The notes below the pieces were generated by a model. That model saw only the letters and a list, made by a program, of their open reading frames with translations, ran no database searches and was not told where the DNA came from. 64,000 nucleotides of DNA from Gerris lacustris (taxonomy: Eukaryota > Arthropoda > Insecta > Hemiptera > Gerridae), in assembly GCA_951217055.1 (NCBI GenBank), contig OX578276.1, forward strand, positions 69,200,144 through 69,264,143, read 5' to 3'. The position numbers and the translations under genes were made by a program. This document shows positions 11,571-22,099 of this stretch, in pieces. The stretch's first letter is position 1; each line of letters begins with the position of its first letter.

Positions 11571-12158
11571 TCAAATCCTATAACCCAGTCTGAACACGCA
11601 AATATAGTCGGGCCCTTTTGATACACCAGTCTGTTAATTAGAGCCCGACACAAATAATTGTTATTGTTACATATAATGTTAGTGAAAAAATAGTTCCAAA
11701 TTTATTTACTTCACATGTCTGATAACTGATAACCAACTAGACAGCTGATCTTAAACCTATAAAATCACTGGTAAGTACTTGCGTTCGAGAACTTCTTAGG
11801 GTTTCGTAAATGATTAAGCATACCCCTTATGTAACCATGTTTTTTTTCTTTGACCTGAAGGTTCCCTGGTTCGATCCCCCGGGGAGTCACAATGTTTTTT
11901 ATCGATAATAACGACCATTACATTTTTTCAGAAAATTTTCATCGCCCCACCATAAGGTAATAATAACCTTATTAGGGGGGACATTTTTTTAGGTATAGGT
12001 ATATTTTTACTTATAAAACCAATAATGAATGCAACATTTTAAAAATCATATATATATATATTTGTATCCTACTCTTCAGCAGATTTATTTCTTTGTTTAC
12101 TTTTCCTGTTTCGCTATCATTCATTTATCTCTTAAAAATACAATTAGTTTTTACATAA

Positions 12159-12538
12159 AGGCCTCCATACACGATCAAACATTTTGCACAAACATGATGT
12201 TAAGACTTATAGTGTCTCTAAGTGTTCTACGAGACTGCGGCTCGGTCGTGCCCCCTCCTAGTCTGGATGCCCTAATGTCTGCCTGGGTTAGAAGCACCAG
12301 TCGTTCCTAAATACTCAACCCTGTATGTTGTATATTTTACTGTTTAAATCGAAATTTAATACACAATCGTTTCTTTAATCGTTTTCATAATCGCTACCCT
12401 CACCACATGATGTTTGCGCAAACCTGATGTCGGAAAAATTTAGACCATACACGTCAAACATCATGTTTGTGCAAACATCAAACAGTCCCACACACGGGCA
12501 AAATGTTTGCGCAAACATATTGACCATGTGGCCTTAAC
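12159..12538. mobile_element. MITE built on the word TGTTTGCGCAAACA
   Basis: Ends AAGGCCTCCATACACGATCA on the left and TTGACCATGTGGCCTT on the right are imperfect inverted repeats. Inside, TGTTTGCGCAAAC (self-complementary) and variants TTTTGCACAAACATGATG recur about six times, mostly near the ends. The target duplication is unclear (TAA/TTA-like). The CATACACGATCAA start resembles the elements at 7470 and 21675. Confidence 0.6.
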
Positions 12539-12895
12539 AAAAAGGTCTGATATAATCATTCTTGTACATTTTAACAATTTTATCAGCTATACCAGTACCA
12601 GGTACTAAAATAAAAAAATAATAATTTGAAACCCATTCAAAATGAAGATCGTAAACATGGGTCACGTCAAAATAAATAAAATAACTTGCGGATATTTTCC
12701 GAACTAACTTTCCATACAGCAAAAGTAGCTGAAAACGAATTAAATTCTGCTGAAAGATGGACAAAAGTATTAAAATACGTAATACATTGTCATCGTGTTC
12801 TGAGCTATTCTAAACGTTTCAAATGTCTTATACTCAGGAAGTTAGTTAAAAGATTGCAAGATTTGTACAAGCTAATAAAAACGTAGTAAAATCCA
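12539..12895 (+). repeat. Repeat D, copy 1
   Basis: Matches 28028-28440 over most of its length: AAGGTCTGATATAATC, TATCAGCTATACCAGTACCA, AATTCTGCTGAAAGATGG and CTAATAAAAACGTAGTAAAA. The two copies differ by small indels. Non-coding. Confidence 0.75.
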
Positions 12896-12904
12896 AATAC
12901 TATA

Positions 12905-13165
12905 TTCTGGCTTAACGGTAAGTTGTATCGAAAAACAGATTACATTAGCAGTTACTGATTTTACAAGATCTACAACTTTGATTCTATGACTTTTTGTCGT
13001 AACTCTATTAGTTCTACCTTAGATGGAGCTAAATTCGATAATGTTTTTACAATTTTTGATTTTAAGTTCTTATGATGGCCGCAATTGTTGACCGAGTTAA
13101 TTTCTGATTGGAATCTCTTACTAATGCTCTTTAAATCGAGTACTATTCTATAAATTTGTTCTTTT
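12905..13165 (+). repeat. Repeat C, copy 1
   Basis: Starts CGGTAAGTTGTATCGAAAAA and holds GATCTACAACTTTG, CTATGACTTTTTGTCG and GGCCGCAATTGTTGACCGA. The same order is found at 27622-27800, 39378-40165 and, reversed, 47397-47725. Confidence 0.7.
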
Positions 13166-13280
13166 AGCTGAGAAAAGGTAGTATTTAAAAAGAACATCAA
13201 ATTGAAAATAAATAAATATCACCAATATACTTACTTTTTAACAATATATTTATATTTATTTAATAATTATTTTATACATT

Positions 13281-13486
13281 TAAGAGAGAAGGAGATTGGT
13301 TGGAATAAAAGTCCGGTAGGTGTAGTTTACGTTTTTATTGTCAGAGCTTTCGCTCAGGGAGCCTGAGCTTCATCAGTGATATGTTGTGAGGTAGGTAATA
13401 TCCTGTTTGATGACTAATATCCTGTTTGATAAAAACGTAAACTACACCTACCGGACTTTTATTCCAACCAATCTCCTTCTCTCTTA
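13281..13486. mobile_element. Snap-back element, ~56-bp arms, with hammerhead-like core
   Basis: Arm 13281-13336 (TAAGAGAGAAGGAGATTGG...) is the exact complement of about 13431-13486. The spacer contains, on the minus strand, CTGATGA, then GCTCAG GCTCC CTGAGC (6-bp stem), then GAAA. CUGANGA-stem-GAAA is the conserved core of hammerhead ribozymes, which occur in Penelope-like retroelements. I see no paired stem III or cleavage triplet, so activity is doubtful. The sequence ATATCCTGTTTGATRA is duplicated at about 13398 and 13420. Confidence 0.7.
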
Positions 13487-13489
13487 TAT

Positions 13490-15350
13490 ATATTCTACAA
13501 GTCCACAAAATTCCCCTTCTTTTTTATATATTATTTAAAAAAATAAAAACATATTGAATAATAAGGTCGTTTTATTTACATTAATACGACAGGTTAAAGA
13601 TAAATGAATATATATATTTGTTTTCACATAAACACAACTTGGAACCTAGATGTAAACAATAATCCTACTCCTTTGACTTTACTTGACTTCAGTATAGCGT
13701 CAGCATCTGAATAGTGAACATTTCTCCTAATTGTTTTTGAAACTGCCGACATTTATTAAGATACAATTTTATTTTATAAGTTAACTATTTATTTATATTT
13801 AAATGGTGTTTTTTTTTTTTTTTTTTTTAAATAAAAACCATACCTACTTTTCCTTTAAGGTAAGAAAAAGTAAAAATACGCACTGTTGGTAGAGCACCAA
13901 AACAGTTTACACTATTTGTTTATGTTGAAGCTAGTTTTAAAAACCGAACCGGCTAATATATATAGGCTCAAGTCCCAAGCCCTTCTATAGTAAATTAAAA
14001 TATATACAATAATCGGGTTGATTGTAGATGTATAAAATATTAAACCCTCTACCAGACTGATAGGTTTAAGCTTACGTCTTTTTACTCCTTTTAAGTGTGA
14101 TCATAAAATAAAAACAGGCTTTACTCTATAGATACTTCGACTGTCATTTCATTATTTTTTATTATAATATAGCTGAAGTAGGGTTAAAGTATTAATCCAC
14201 GTAAATAGTTATATTGATCATATTTCCGTATACATATAGCCACGCAAATGGATGTGAAATGCTCAATGGCTCTGAATATTCCTTATAGCTTATCTAAAAC
14301 CATAGCTTCATAGATCTCTGAATCTTTGAGTCAGATTGAAATCAGTTACCATTGAAGAGATCAAATTAATAAAATAGCAAATAAAATGATAGGCAGTGAA
14401 CTGTTATTCTGTTACGCTTCAATGATTGGATTAATTGCATTGTCAAGAGTTAAAAAGAAAATTACAGCTTGTTTAGGGACTTTATCTTCGAGGGAACAAT
14501 ATCCTCTATCTGTACACCGACTAGAGTCCAGGCCGATTTGTAAATCTCCGAGAGAAAGAGTTTTATTACTAGGCCCCAGAGAGCTGGGGACCCTAGTTAA
14601 TTATGCTTGAGTCCAAGGCTTGCTAACAATGGTTTACTCTGATCTCGGGTCAACATCGTCAGGTCTCTGCAGCCTCAAAGCCTGTTTCAACACTCATTAG
14701 ATCCTTCAGTAAAAAAGGGTTTTCAGCTCCTGTGTTCTTATCTCAATTTCGCTCAAATTTGCTTCAGTCATTTTACAAAAAATTCACCCCTTGTACCCTT
14801 ATTAGAACTTGAATAGTGGTCATTATTTTCTTTGTTTGATAAAAATCAAAGATAGAAATCACAAATATTGATTGTAATTTGAGCATTATGCTTTTCTTTT
14901 GGAAATAACTAATTATGAATATTATTGAATAATTTATATTATTTTAGTCAATATTATATTTTCAATGGTACTTTAAAACGTTTTTATATAAAAATAAAAA
15001 GAAGTACATCCTAGACACTCCATACACCATATCGTTAGGAAATGTTAATGAGTGTCCAGAGGATCTAGAACAAACCTTAGAGTAATCAAGGTTTTCGGGG
15101 GAAGACTATGCGATTGTAAATTTAGACATTTCACTTATAACGCGTTCTGATTTAGTTGATTTTAATCAAAAGGATACAAAATTTTAGCAAGGGAAGCAAA
15201 ATGTCAGACAACCAGTCTTCACTGACAAAGCTTGATTGTTATAATATCAACATTCTAAGCCTACGTACAAGTTCGTTGAAACGCTTTTCAGTTAATTTCC
15301 AATTATATTAACCATAACTAATTCTAACTGTTTCGAAAATTTAAATATGT
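13490..15350. other. Non-genic interval
   Basis: No gene recognised. A 23-base T run occurs near 13806-13828. The 74-codon frame at 14386-14610 has no motif I recognise and lacks splice or promoter context; it is not called. The rest is AT-rich unique-looking sequence. Confidence 0.4.
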
Positions 15351-15352
15351 TT

Positions 15353-15960
15353 GCTTCCGAGCTTACCGAAGGAAACAGAAGCTATGTGATCGTTCTGAAG
15401 AACGAAAAATTTTTAGGTCTCCAATTTCAAAAATTCCAAGACAGAAATCCGTTTCAGACATCAGGGAACATTTTTGGATCCGTTTCTGTCTGTCGGTCTG
15501 TCGGTCGGTCTATCGTTCAATTATTGCGAACCAATATATCGTAAAAACTACACGTCCATTTTTAATGAAATTTGGGTGGTAGGTCATAATTAGCCTATTA
15601 TCGGTCACATATAAGTTTCAACATTCTGCGCCTATTTGTTTCTCTTCCACATGCGCACAAACATATATTTATTTACACCTATAGCTTCAAAAATACTTAT
15701 CTGATTTGAATGATAATTTTATAGTTTATCGGAAGTAACCCGTAGATAGCCCCAGATCAATTTGAACCGGCTGCGCTCATTAACTTTTGCTAAATTGATA
15801 CTTTAATTCGTGTAAAAAGTCAAAACAATTTTGACAGATTAAAAAAACGGGGGAAACAATTAAACCAATTAGACAATAATGGCTTGTAGAAGCATAAAAT
15901 CAATAAAGTAGTGGATAGGATGCGAGGAAGCTATAAGCCACACCTATTGGCAGTCTATTT
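15353..15960 (+). repeat. Repeat A, complete forward copy
   Basis: Reference copy for the family. The 5' end GCTTCCGAGCTTACCGAAGG can form a hairpin with AACAGAAGC. Then TCAGACATCAGGGAACATTT, a (GTCT/GTCG)n tract at 15487-15515, a ~400-bp AT-rich body, and the 3' end GAGGAAGCTATAAGCCACAC ... GGCAGTCTATTTTTT. No reading frame, no TIR, no tRNA-like head. Both outer flanks are T-rich. Confidence 0.85.
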
Positions 15961-16339
15961 TTTCTTACATTCAAAGAATATATAAAGAGCATGTACTAAT
16001 TGTGGTTGCTCGAAAATTTGATTTTGAGAGTTGAGCTGCCCTGAGTCCAAAAAGGTTTTTAAAAATGTCGATCAGTCGTCTGTCATTTATAGTCTGTAGC
16101 CTGAGCAAGAACGTGGAGCTAAAGGCATAAGGTTCAGAAAAATTATACCCCGAGGCCTGTTTTTTAGCTTTAAATTTGAAAAGTACAACGAGAAAATCAT
16201 AAACAAAAAATAGAGACTGGAAAACGATACCGACTATTATAATACAGTATGTTGAAATTCAGGTGTAACCATAATAAGCTGTTTAATCGAAAAAAGTAAA
16301 CAACCACCTGCTGAATTTAAAATTGATAAAATACATGTT

Positions 16340-16880
16340 TTAAAAATGAAGAACGTGAAGAGATAAGAGCCATGCTAAACGCAGGAAACCGAATACTACG
16401 TACCTTTCTGTAATTTAAATTTATAAAGCAGTCATTATACGAGTGGTTACCTAAGGGTCAGAGACTTGTAAAATGTCAATAGCTATCGGGAATATGCTAA
16501 GAATTTATGAGATTAAGATTTATGGCGGGATTTTCAAGGAAGGAGAATTAGGAACTGTGGTACAGGATCTCTGCTAAAAAAATTAAATTAAGAGTAAAAG
16601 GTTGTGATGCCTAAGGCATGTGCAAAGAATGCCTGATCTGAAAATGCCTGAAGAGTTGTAAAGAAAGTATTTGGTGGGCACTCTAGTGGATGATAAGAAA
16701 GGGAGGAATACTACGCCAAATATAGATAGATTTCGTGGAGGATGACATGCGAGCGTTGGGCATAAGACGATGGTGAACAAAAGTGAAGGATAGACAGACA
16801 TAGACAGCATTGGAATAACTTAACGGGGTCCGAGGCATTACATGGGCTATAGCGTCAAAAATTAAGTAAAATTTATAAAA
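16340..16880 (+). pseudogene. LINE ORF2 C-terminal region, decayed
   Basis: Plus-strand frames with several stops and shifts read, in order, EEIRAMLNAGNRILRTFL, then RHVQRMPDLKMPEEL, then fragments corresponding to the GRP-x-RW, DDxRALGIRRW and WAVA-type end blocks, seen as ...EDDMRALGIRRW.... These are standard C-terminal motifs of endonuclease/reverse-transcriptase LINEs, after the palm domain. The catalytic part is not present. The end near 16865-16880 is AT-rich. Confidence 0.7.
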
Positions 16881-16899
16881 TACATTTATATAAGCTTTC

Positions 16900-17930
16900 A
16901 AAGTAACATAAAAATCGATTTATTAAGAATATACACATACTTATCAAGTGGCAAGGGATAATACACAACAGAAAGTATATTCAAAAAGAAAACCCATTGC
17001 TTGTAACTCAAAGTGTAAAACTAATATTGAGAATGATCTCACAATCATTCATTGATAACCACTAACCTAAGTAAGTTCTAAAAAGTTTTGGAATGACAAA
17101 TTTCCAGTATTTTCCCTATCAGATCTAGTTGAGAGAGACAAAAATATTATCAATATCTGACATGCCAGTTTAGTTTTGATTATAATTTACCAAATAAATT
17201 AAAAAATTAACTTAATTATTAATTACATAATTATCAACAAGAAATTAATCAGAGTTTAGGAGAAAATTATTTCAAATCGTTCAAACAAGTATCAAATACT
17301 ACTTTATCAATCTTATCCTGTTGTCATTGACTGGAAAATTCGATAATTCATTGACGTCATAAACATTTTGGACAACTCAGTCATCAGAGTATTTAATTTA
17401 TACCATATATAAACCACAACATTGATTAATGACTCAGACTAATTGGTTATTCACAAACATTCATATCCAAGAGAAAAATCAAATAATAAGAGGGATGTAT
17501 GTCATTGTGAGCAGATAAAATCGACCCATAACCGTTTCCAACAAGAAAATTGGGCTTGAATTAATTTGAATGTCCATTTATCATTTCTAAGCTTAGTGAA
17601 AGGGCCACTTGGCACCTAAATTAATTGATTTAGGGAACATTTTTAGCTCCAATTAAAAAGTTAGTGGATCGGACTAATATAAAAATAATTGGTTCATCCA
17701 ACAGATTCAATAATTAAAAAGAACAAAAATCTTTTTGGTGAAAAGAAACTAAAAAACCTTGAATATTTTTAACTTTAAGAATAAAAGAATGGAGGATAAT
17801 GACTGAAATAAATTAACTATTCCTTTAAAAACTCATTATCCACTTCTAGCAAAGCTAAGTTAAATAAACAGGTCAAGTGTGTTCCATAAAGTGGTATCTT
17901 TACTTTTCGTCGAAAAATGTTCAGGAATTT
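16900..17930. other. Non-genic interval
   Basis: AT-rich, no repeat family recognised within the window and no gene seen. Confidence 0.4.
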
Positions 17931-17959
17931 TTTCAGATTTTTTGCACTTCACATAAGCG

Positions 17960-18400
17960 AGATAAGGGGGGGGGGGACACGTTTCCCACCCACTTCAAAC
18001 TTCCCTACGCTCGCCTTATCAAAGTTATAACTAAAGAATTATATATTTTTGTAATCAGCTCGACGTACCCTTTCATATGATACCCCTCACGGTGTCGAAA
18101 AAAAAAAAAAAATTTAACCCTTAAGTTTTTTTACCCTAATTTTTTTGAAAAATATTTTTTTAAGTCGCTATATTTTTAAAATATGTGGGCAGGTACAAGA
18201 CACATACAGGCCAAATTTCATAGTGATCGGACGAAAGGTGTAGCCGTGAGAGCATGCGACAGGACGGACGGACAGACACACGCAGGAAAATATAAGGGTC
18301 CTTGGGCCCCCAAGGGTCCCAAGGACCCCGGGGGGTTTTGTCTTTTTTAAGGGGGGGGGGTTTTGTCTTTTTAGGGGCCTTCGGACCCTAAAAAGACAAT
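17960..18400 (-). repeat. Repeat H, diverged copy
   Basis: A G-run (17966-17975), TATATTTTTGTAATC, CCTTTCATATGATACC, GACGGACGGACAGACACACG and ATAAGGGTCCTTGGGCCCCC follow the H order on the minus strand. The end region 18295-18400 is full of GGGCC/GGCCC words and a second poly-G run. Confidence 0.5.
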
Positions 18401-18530
18401 ATTACACATCTAAAATCACTTCTTTTTTGTAGTTTTAAGGTCAAATCAAAAGAATTAAAGTCTTATACATTTTAAAGGAAGAAGAAATTTTGTTTTACTT
18501 TTTCTATTTCCCTCACATAATGTGATGGAT

Positions 18531-19135
18531 TTAACTCTTAAATGCTAATGGTAATTGGATGGCTGGTATTACTAAACCTTCGTCGATTCGACTAACATAT
18601 GCAGAAAATACTTTTTTTGGGTTGAAACTACACTTTTATGAAGAGAAAACTATTAAGAACTCATTATTAAATCTTTTAGTGAGATATACAAACATTTGAT
18701 GACAAATAACTCAGTAGGAACATCAGAAGAATCTAAATTGAGTGAACATTAATGTGCCAGGTCCCATGCCCCAGGCCAATAGCCCTAGGCATTTTGCTAA
18801 GTGCTCCAGGCCCCAGATTATCGGCCATTGGTCTCTGGCCCAAGGACATTTACCCTAGGCCCATTGCCCCTTACCCCTAGGCCTATTGCCCTTTCCCCAG
18901 GCCCATTTTCCCAGGCTATAGGCTTATTCGACGACCAATCAATTCCCTACATCTATTACTAAACGTTAGTCGATTCGACAAAGTAGCTTTGACAGGAATT
19001 TGCCTAACCCTAATTTACTAACCAGTGCAAGCACTGCAGAAGGATGGGGTACCCATCACCATCGCATACGAGCGTAACAGGTTAAGGTTCAAACTGTGCT
19101 CGTCGATACGACCACCATTAGCATTTAAGGGTTAA
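18531..19135. mobile_element. piggyBac-type MITE with TTAA target duplication
   Basis: Element 18535-19131 (597 bp) lies between TTAA at 18531-18534 and 19132-19135. Termini CTCTTAAATGCTAATGGT and, inverted, ACCATTAGCATTTAAGGG differ at one position. Inside, TCGTCGATTCGACTAA and relatives occur near both ends and at 18963 (subterminal repeats). A degenerate minisatellite fills 18753-18921. No transposase; unrelated in sequence to the 1391-1815 element. Confidence 0.75.
18753..18921 (+). repeat. Degenerate ~20-bp minisatellite (CCCCAGGCCCATTGCCCTAG)
   Basis: About eight variable iterations of CCAGGCCCATTGCCCTAGG-like words, C/G-rich in AT-rich surroundings, inside the piggyBac-type MITE. Confidence 0.75.
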
Positions 19136-19139
19136 AAAT

Positions 19140-20700
19140 GTTTTAACAGAGTTTGAAAAGGCTATCATATAATAGCTTGCTGGTTTTTCAATTCATAGGA
19201 TTAAACGCCTCTCTATGGAACTATTGGATATAGAAAATTAACCCTGAAAAGGACGAAAAAAAAAATGCATAATCATAAATAATCAAACATTAATTGTCTA
19301 GGTGAATTACAGACAAAAGTACTGATTAATCCTGTAAAAGTAAACAATAGCTTGTAGGGATTTATTCCAACAAATTTTTAAAAATCGGATGGAGGCGTCT
19401 CGAACTATTCCTTGCCAAATAATACCAAAATGGTGGCAGGCATAATCTTGAAGTATAGAGGAATTATTTATCTTATAAAAAGGTATAATTGGTGCCAATT
19501 TCAGCTCAATCGGTGAAATGGTTCCAAAATTATTTAGTCAAAAAATAAACATATTTTTAGAAATTAAAAGTCAACATTTTCAAAATGGCGGCAGATATCA
19601 AAACAAAAAACATTAGACATTTTTTGCCTCATAATGAGGTATAATAGAGGTGGTGCAAATTACAGTGCAATTATACATTTTTTTTGACGAATTTTTAAAT
19701 GTTTGCTGACTCAACAAACCAGAATATTACTTAACAAAATTATATTTTTTCGGGTGGGATAACTATATGTAAGGACTAATTTACGGACCACTTTTTTAAT
19801 AACTTAAAAAAAAAGTGGGAGTTATGCGTGATTAAACTTAAAATGGCAGCTATACATACACATTCTATAGAGGTTCTTTCATTTTTTGAAGTATCTGAAC
19901 CAAATTTGGCATAGATGTTTGTCATCTATCTGGAAAAATTACTGGTAGATCCATTCCCTAAAACTCTTTTAAATTCAGATGACGGCCATTTATGTGCTAC
20001 TCCTAAGGCCAAATTCCACTTATTAATCACTATATCTCGAAAACTGTTAATTCATGAATCTCATTTTTTGATCAAGAGCTGCTTTAATGATGTAGACCTC
20101 CGCAATGAAAGGATATTTTGATTCAAGATGGCGACCATTTTATTTAAATTTTTATGGTTGCTAAATCTCCCAAACAATTTGGTCTAGAACCTTGAATTTC
20201 CATAAGTCCGTTATTTTAATACAAAATGGTGGCCTTTCATAAGTAATTTTTGAGATTGTAATATCTCGAGAAACTCTTCATCTAGGACCTTGAAATTTAG
20301 AATTAAGTAATTTCTTAAGACAAAAATTTTCTGTGAAAGGATGTTTCAATCTGTTGAGATCCATTATGGCAGCCATACATATGTAATGTATAAAAAAATA
20401 TTTTTATGCCACCTATGACCTATGCATTACTAAACCTCGGAAACTGATGACGCTTTAATCACCTAGCGAGCGTTAGAGAGTTTTCTTTGAGAATATTTAG
20501 TCTACTAACCTAGGAATTTCGGAACAACTTTGTATCTTTAGAACCATTTAAACTAGAACCTTAAAAATGATTAATTTATTATGACAGACATGTTCCATAA
20601 AGGGGTTTTAAAATTTAACTTTTAAATTCAAGATGGGATATAATTATTTATAAAAACTAAATTCCATTACTCTTCTTTTTAAACATTGCAACATTGCAAG
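19140..20700. repeat. Old repeat region with recurrent AAATGGCGGC words
   Basis: AAAATGGTGGCAGGC (19425), AAAATGGCGGCAGAT (19581), AAAATGGCAGCTATAC (19841), AAGATGGCGACCATTTT (20126), AAAATGGTGGCC (20223) and TTATGGCAGCCATAC (20364) recur at irregular 100-280-bp spacing. Between them are phrases like AATATCTCGAGAAAC and ACCTTGAAATTTAG. It looks like an ancient internally repetitive element. No gene. Confidence 0.5.
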
Positions 20701-20723
20701 TATTAAACGTTAGAATTGCTAAA

Positions 20724-21345
20724 CTATAAAGTATGTTTCCTTCGATGATTTAAACGTCCACTAGGGGGTGGTTTTATTTTTTGTTGGTTAGGTGCTTGAT
20801 AGATTGCTAGAAAAATTTTCTCGCCAGCCTGTTCAATCTCCTCTGGCGACAACGAGGGATTTCTAAATGTCACAGAGATTTCTTTTGCAAAAGTAGGATG
20901 TTTAGTGAACAGCCCCACCATTCCCACTTTGCTCATGCCATAGTGTCGCACCCGCTGAAACTGTGAAGTAGGAGGATTGTGTCTGCATGCGGGAGATGCT
21001 ATAGTAGTTTTCGCACAGAAAAAAAGTTGGTTTGAATCTTCCAACGGCCTGGCTTCACGACGAATATGTTGCTGCATGATGGTGGTGCTAAGCCGACAAG
21101 CAGAACAATCAAGTCCATGACCTCTCCTACTATTACTATGTGGGATGAATCGCTGCTTTATTACGTCCACATCTTACAATTGTTCCATCGGCATCCCCTG
21201 TAGCAACAATAGTTTCTATCCATTTTCTGGGTAAGTAGGTAGCCATCACTCTTGTTTTGTTCTTTTTATTAGCAAGAAAATGCTCCTGCTGATCTGTAAG
21301 AGACGTGTTTTCTTGGAAGTTGATGTCAACTAAATTAACACGCAT
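20724..21345 (-). pseudogene. Broken protein-coding relic of a multicopy insect family
   Basis: Two overlapping minus frames, 21136-21345 then 20724-21170, appear to be one gene broken by a frameshift near 21150. The first reads NKKNKTRVMATYLPRKWIET. The second ends with FRNPSLSPEEIEQAGEKIFL and AIYQAPNQQKIKPPP. From memory of the family, the (F/V)xNPxxxPEEIxxAGExFxLALYGAP block belongs to long uncharacterised proteins repeated in many insect genomes, apparently mobile-element-derived; this block usually sits before a further C-terminal domain that is missing here. Function unknown. A chance similarity cannot be excluded. Confidence 0.4.
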
Positions 21346-21671
21346 TTGTGAGCCCTCTTCTTTTTTGCTCTGCTCGTTTAGTGCTGGTTAGCATCACAAT
21401 AACGTTCAAAAACCTCCGTACACTTTTCAAAAACCTCCGTGATGTTTTTTAACATATTCCATGTACTGATCACTAATAAAAGGAGCCGCGGAGGATGCTC
21501 TCCATTTTACACGATAGAGGAGAAAACCACCATGTACATTGAAACTTGTTGTGAGATTTAGGCATGCATTATCTTGTACTGGCAAAGCATCATAGAGGGA
21601 TGACTATATCCCTTTTTTCTAATTCCACCAATACATTATATATAGTTAGAATATCAAGAATAAACTAAGCA
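21346..21671. other. Non-genic flank of the relic
   Basis: Likely upstream part of the broken gene (TTTTGCTCTGCTCG, AAAAACCTCCGT repeated twice at 21409 and 21428), but no frame is convincing. Confidence 0.3.
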
Positions 21672-22092
21672 GCCCCTACACGATCAACCCGCTTGATCAA
21701 AACATTGCGTCAAACAATGGTGTCAAGCATGATTGATAGTCTAAGAACCCGTTTGATGCTTGAGTCAAGCCTTGACGGAGATTGATGGAAAGTTTGAATG
21801 AGTCAAGCGGCTTGACGGAGCGCTTGATAGTCTAGAGCAATTTTGATCAAGCATTCCGTCAATCACCTGCTCGGCACCCCAAATCCTGATTCGAAACAAT
21901 GGTATCTACACAATAATGATTTATTACAGTCCAGGAGGAGCAGTTCACTAGTCGAAAACTCCGCTACAAATGAGTGTTGATGAAAAGATTGATGGGATGC
22001 TTGATGCGCCCCAAGGCAGCTTGAAGGTCGTGTCAATCAGCTTGACGCAATGTTTTGATCAAGCGGCTTGATCGTGTAGAGGCTGCTTTAGC
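21672..22092. mobile_element. MITE built on TCAAGC/GCTTGA words
   Basis: Ends AGCAGCCCCTACACGATCAA and, inverted, TTGATCGTGTAGAGGCTGCT pair over about 45 bp, through CAAAACATTGCGTCA, with three mismatches. The flanking triplets are CTA and TTA, so an imperfect 3-bp duplication is possible. The interior is dominated by CGCTTGA, TCAAGC and TTGACGGAG words on both strands. No transposase. Confidence 0.8.
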
Positions 22093-22099
22093 TGTAGTA

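Larger units (their letters stand above)
10807..11654 (+). mobile_element. Solo LTR (Gypsy-like size and 4-bp duplication)
   Basis: 10811-11650 starts TGTGGCGACC and ends GCCCGACA (TG...CA) and is flanked by CAAA at 10807-10810 and 11651-11654. That is the footprint of an LTR left after recombination between two LTRs; four-base duplications are usual for Gypsy-type elements. A core promoter lies at 11060-11095 and the 3' half is a 60-bp minisatellite. No pol gene flanks it. GC-rich segments (10920-11050) contrast with the surroundings. Orientation is taken from the promoter. Alternative: a promoter-bearing MITE, less likely given TG...CA. Confidence 0.65.

Noticed and set aside
11032..11653. 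Three long overlapping frames (183, 173 and 141 codons) on both strands
   Set aside because: They are products of a stop-free 60-bp unit, a multiple of three, repeated seven times. No gene-like sequence outside the array.
11865..11892. tRNA 3' half (TGGTTCGATCCCCC)
   Set aside because: Only a B-box-like stretch; no A box or cloverleaf nearby.
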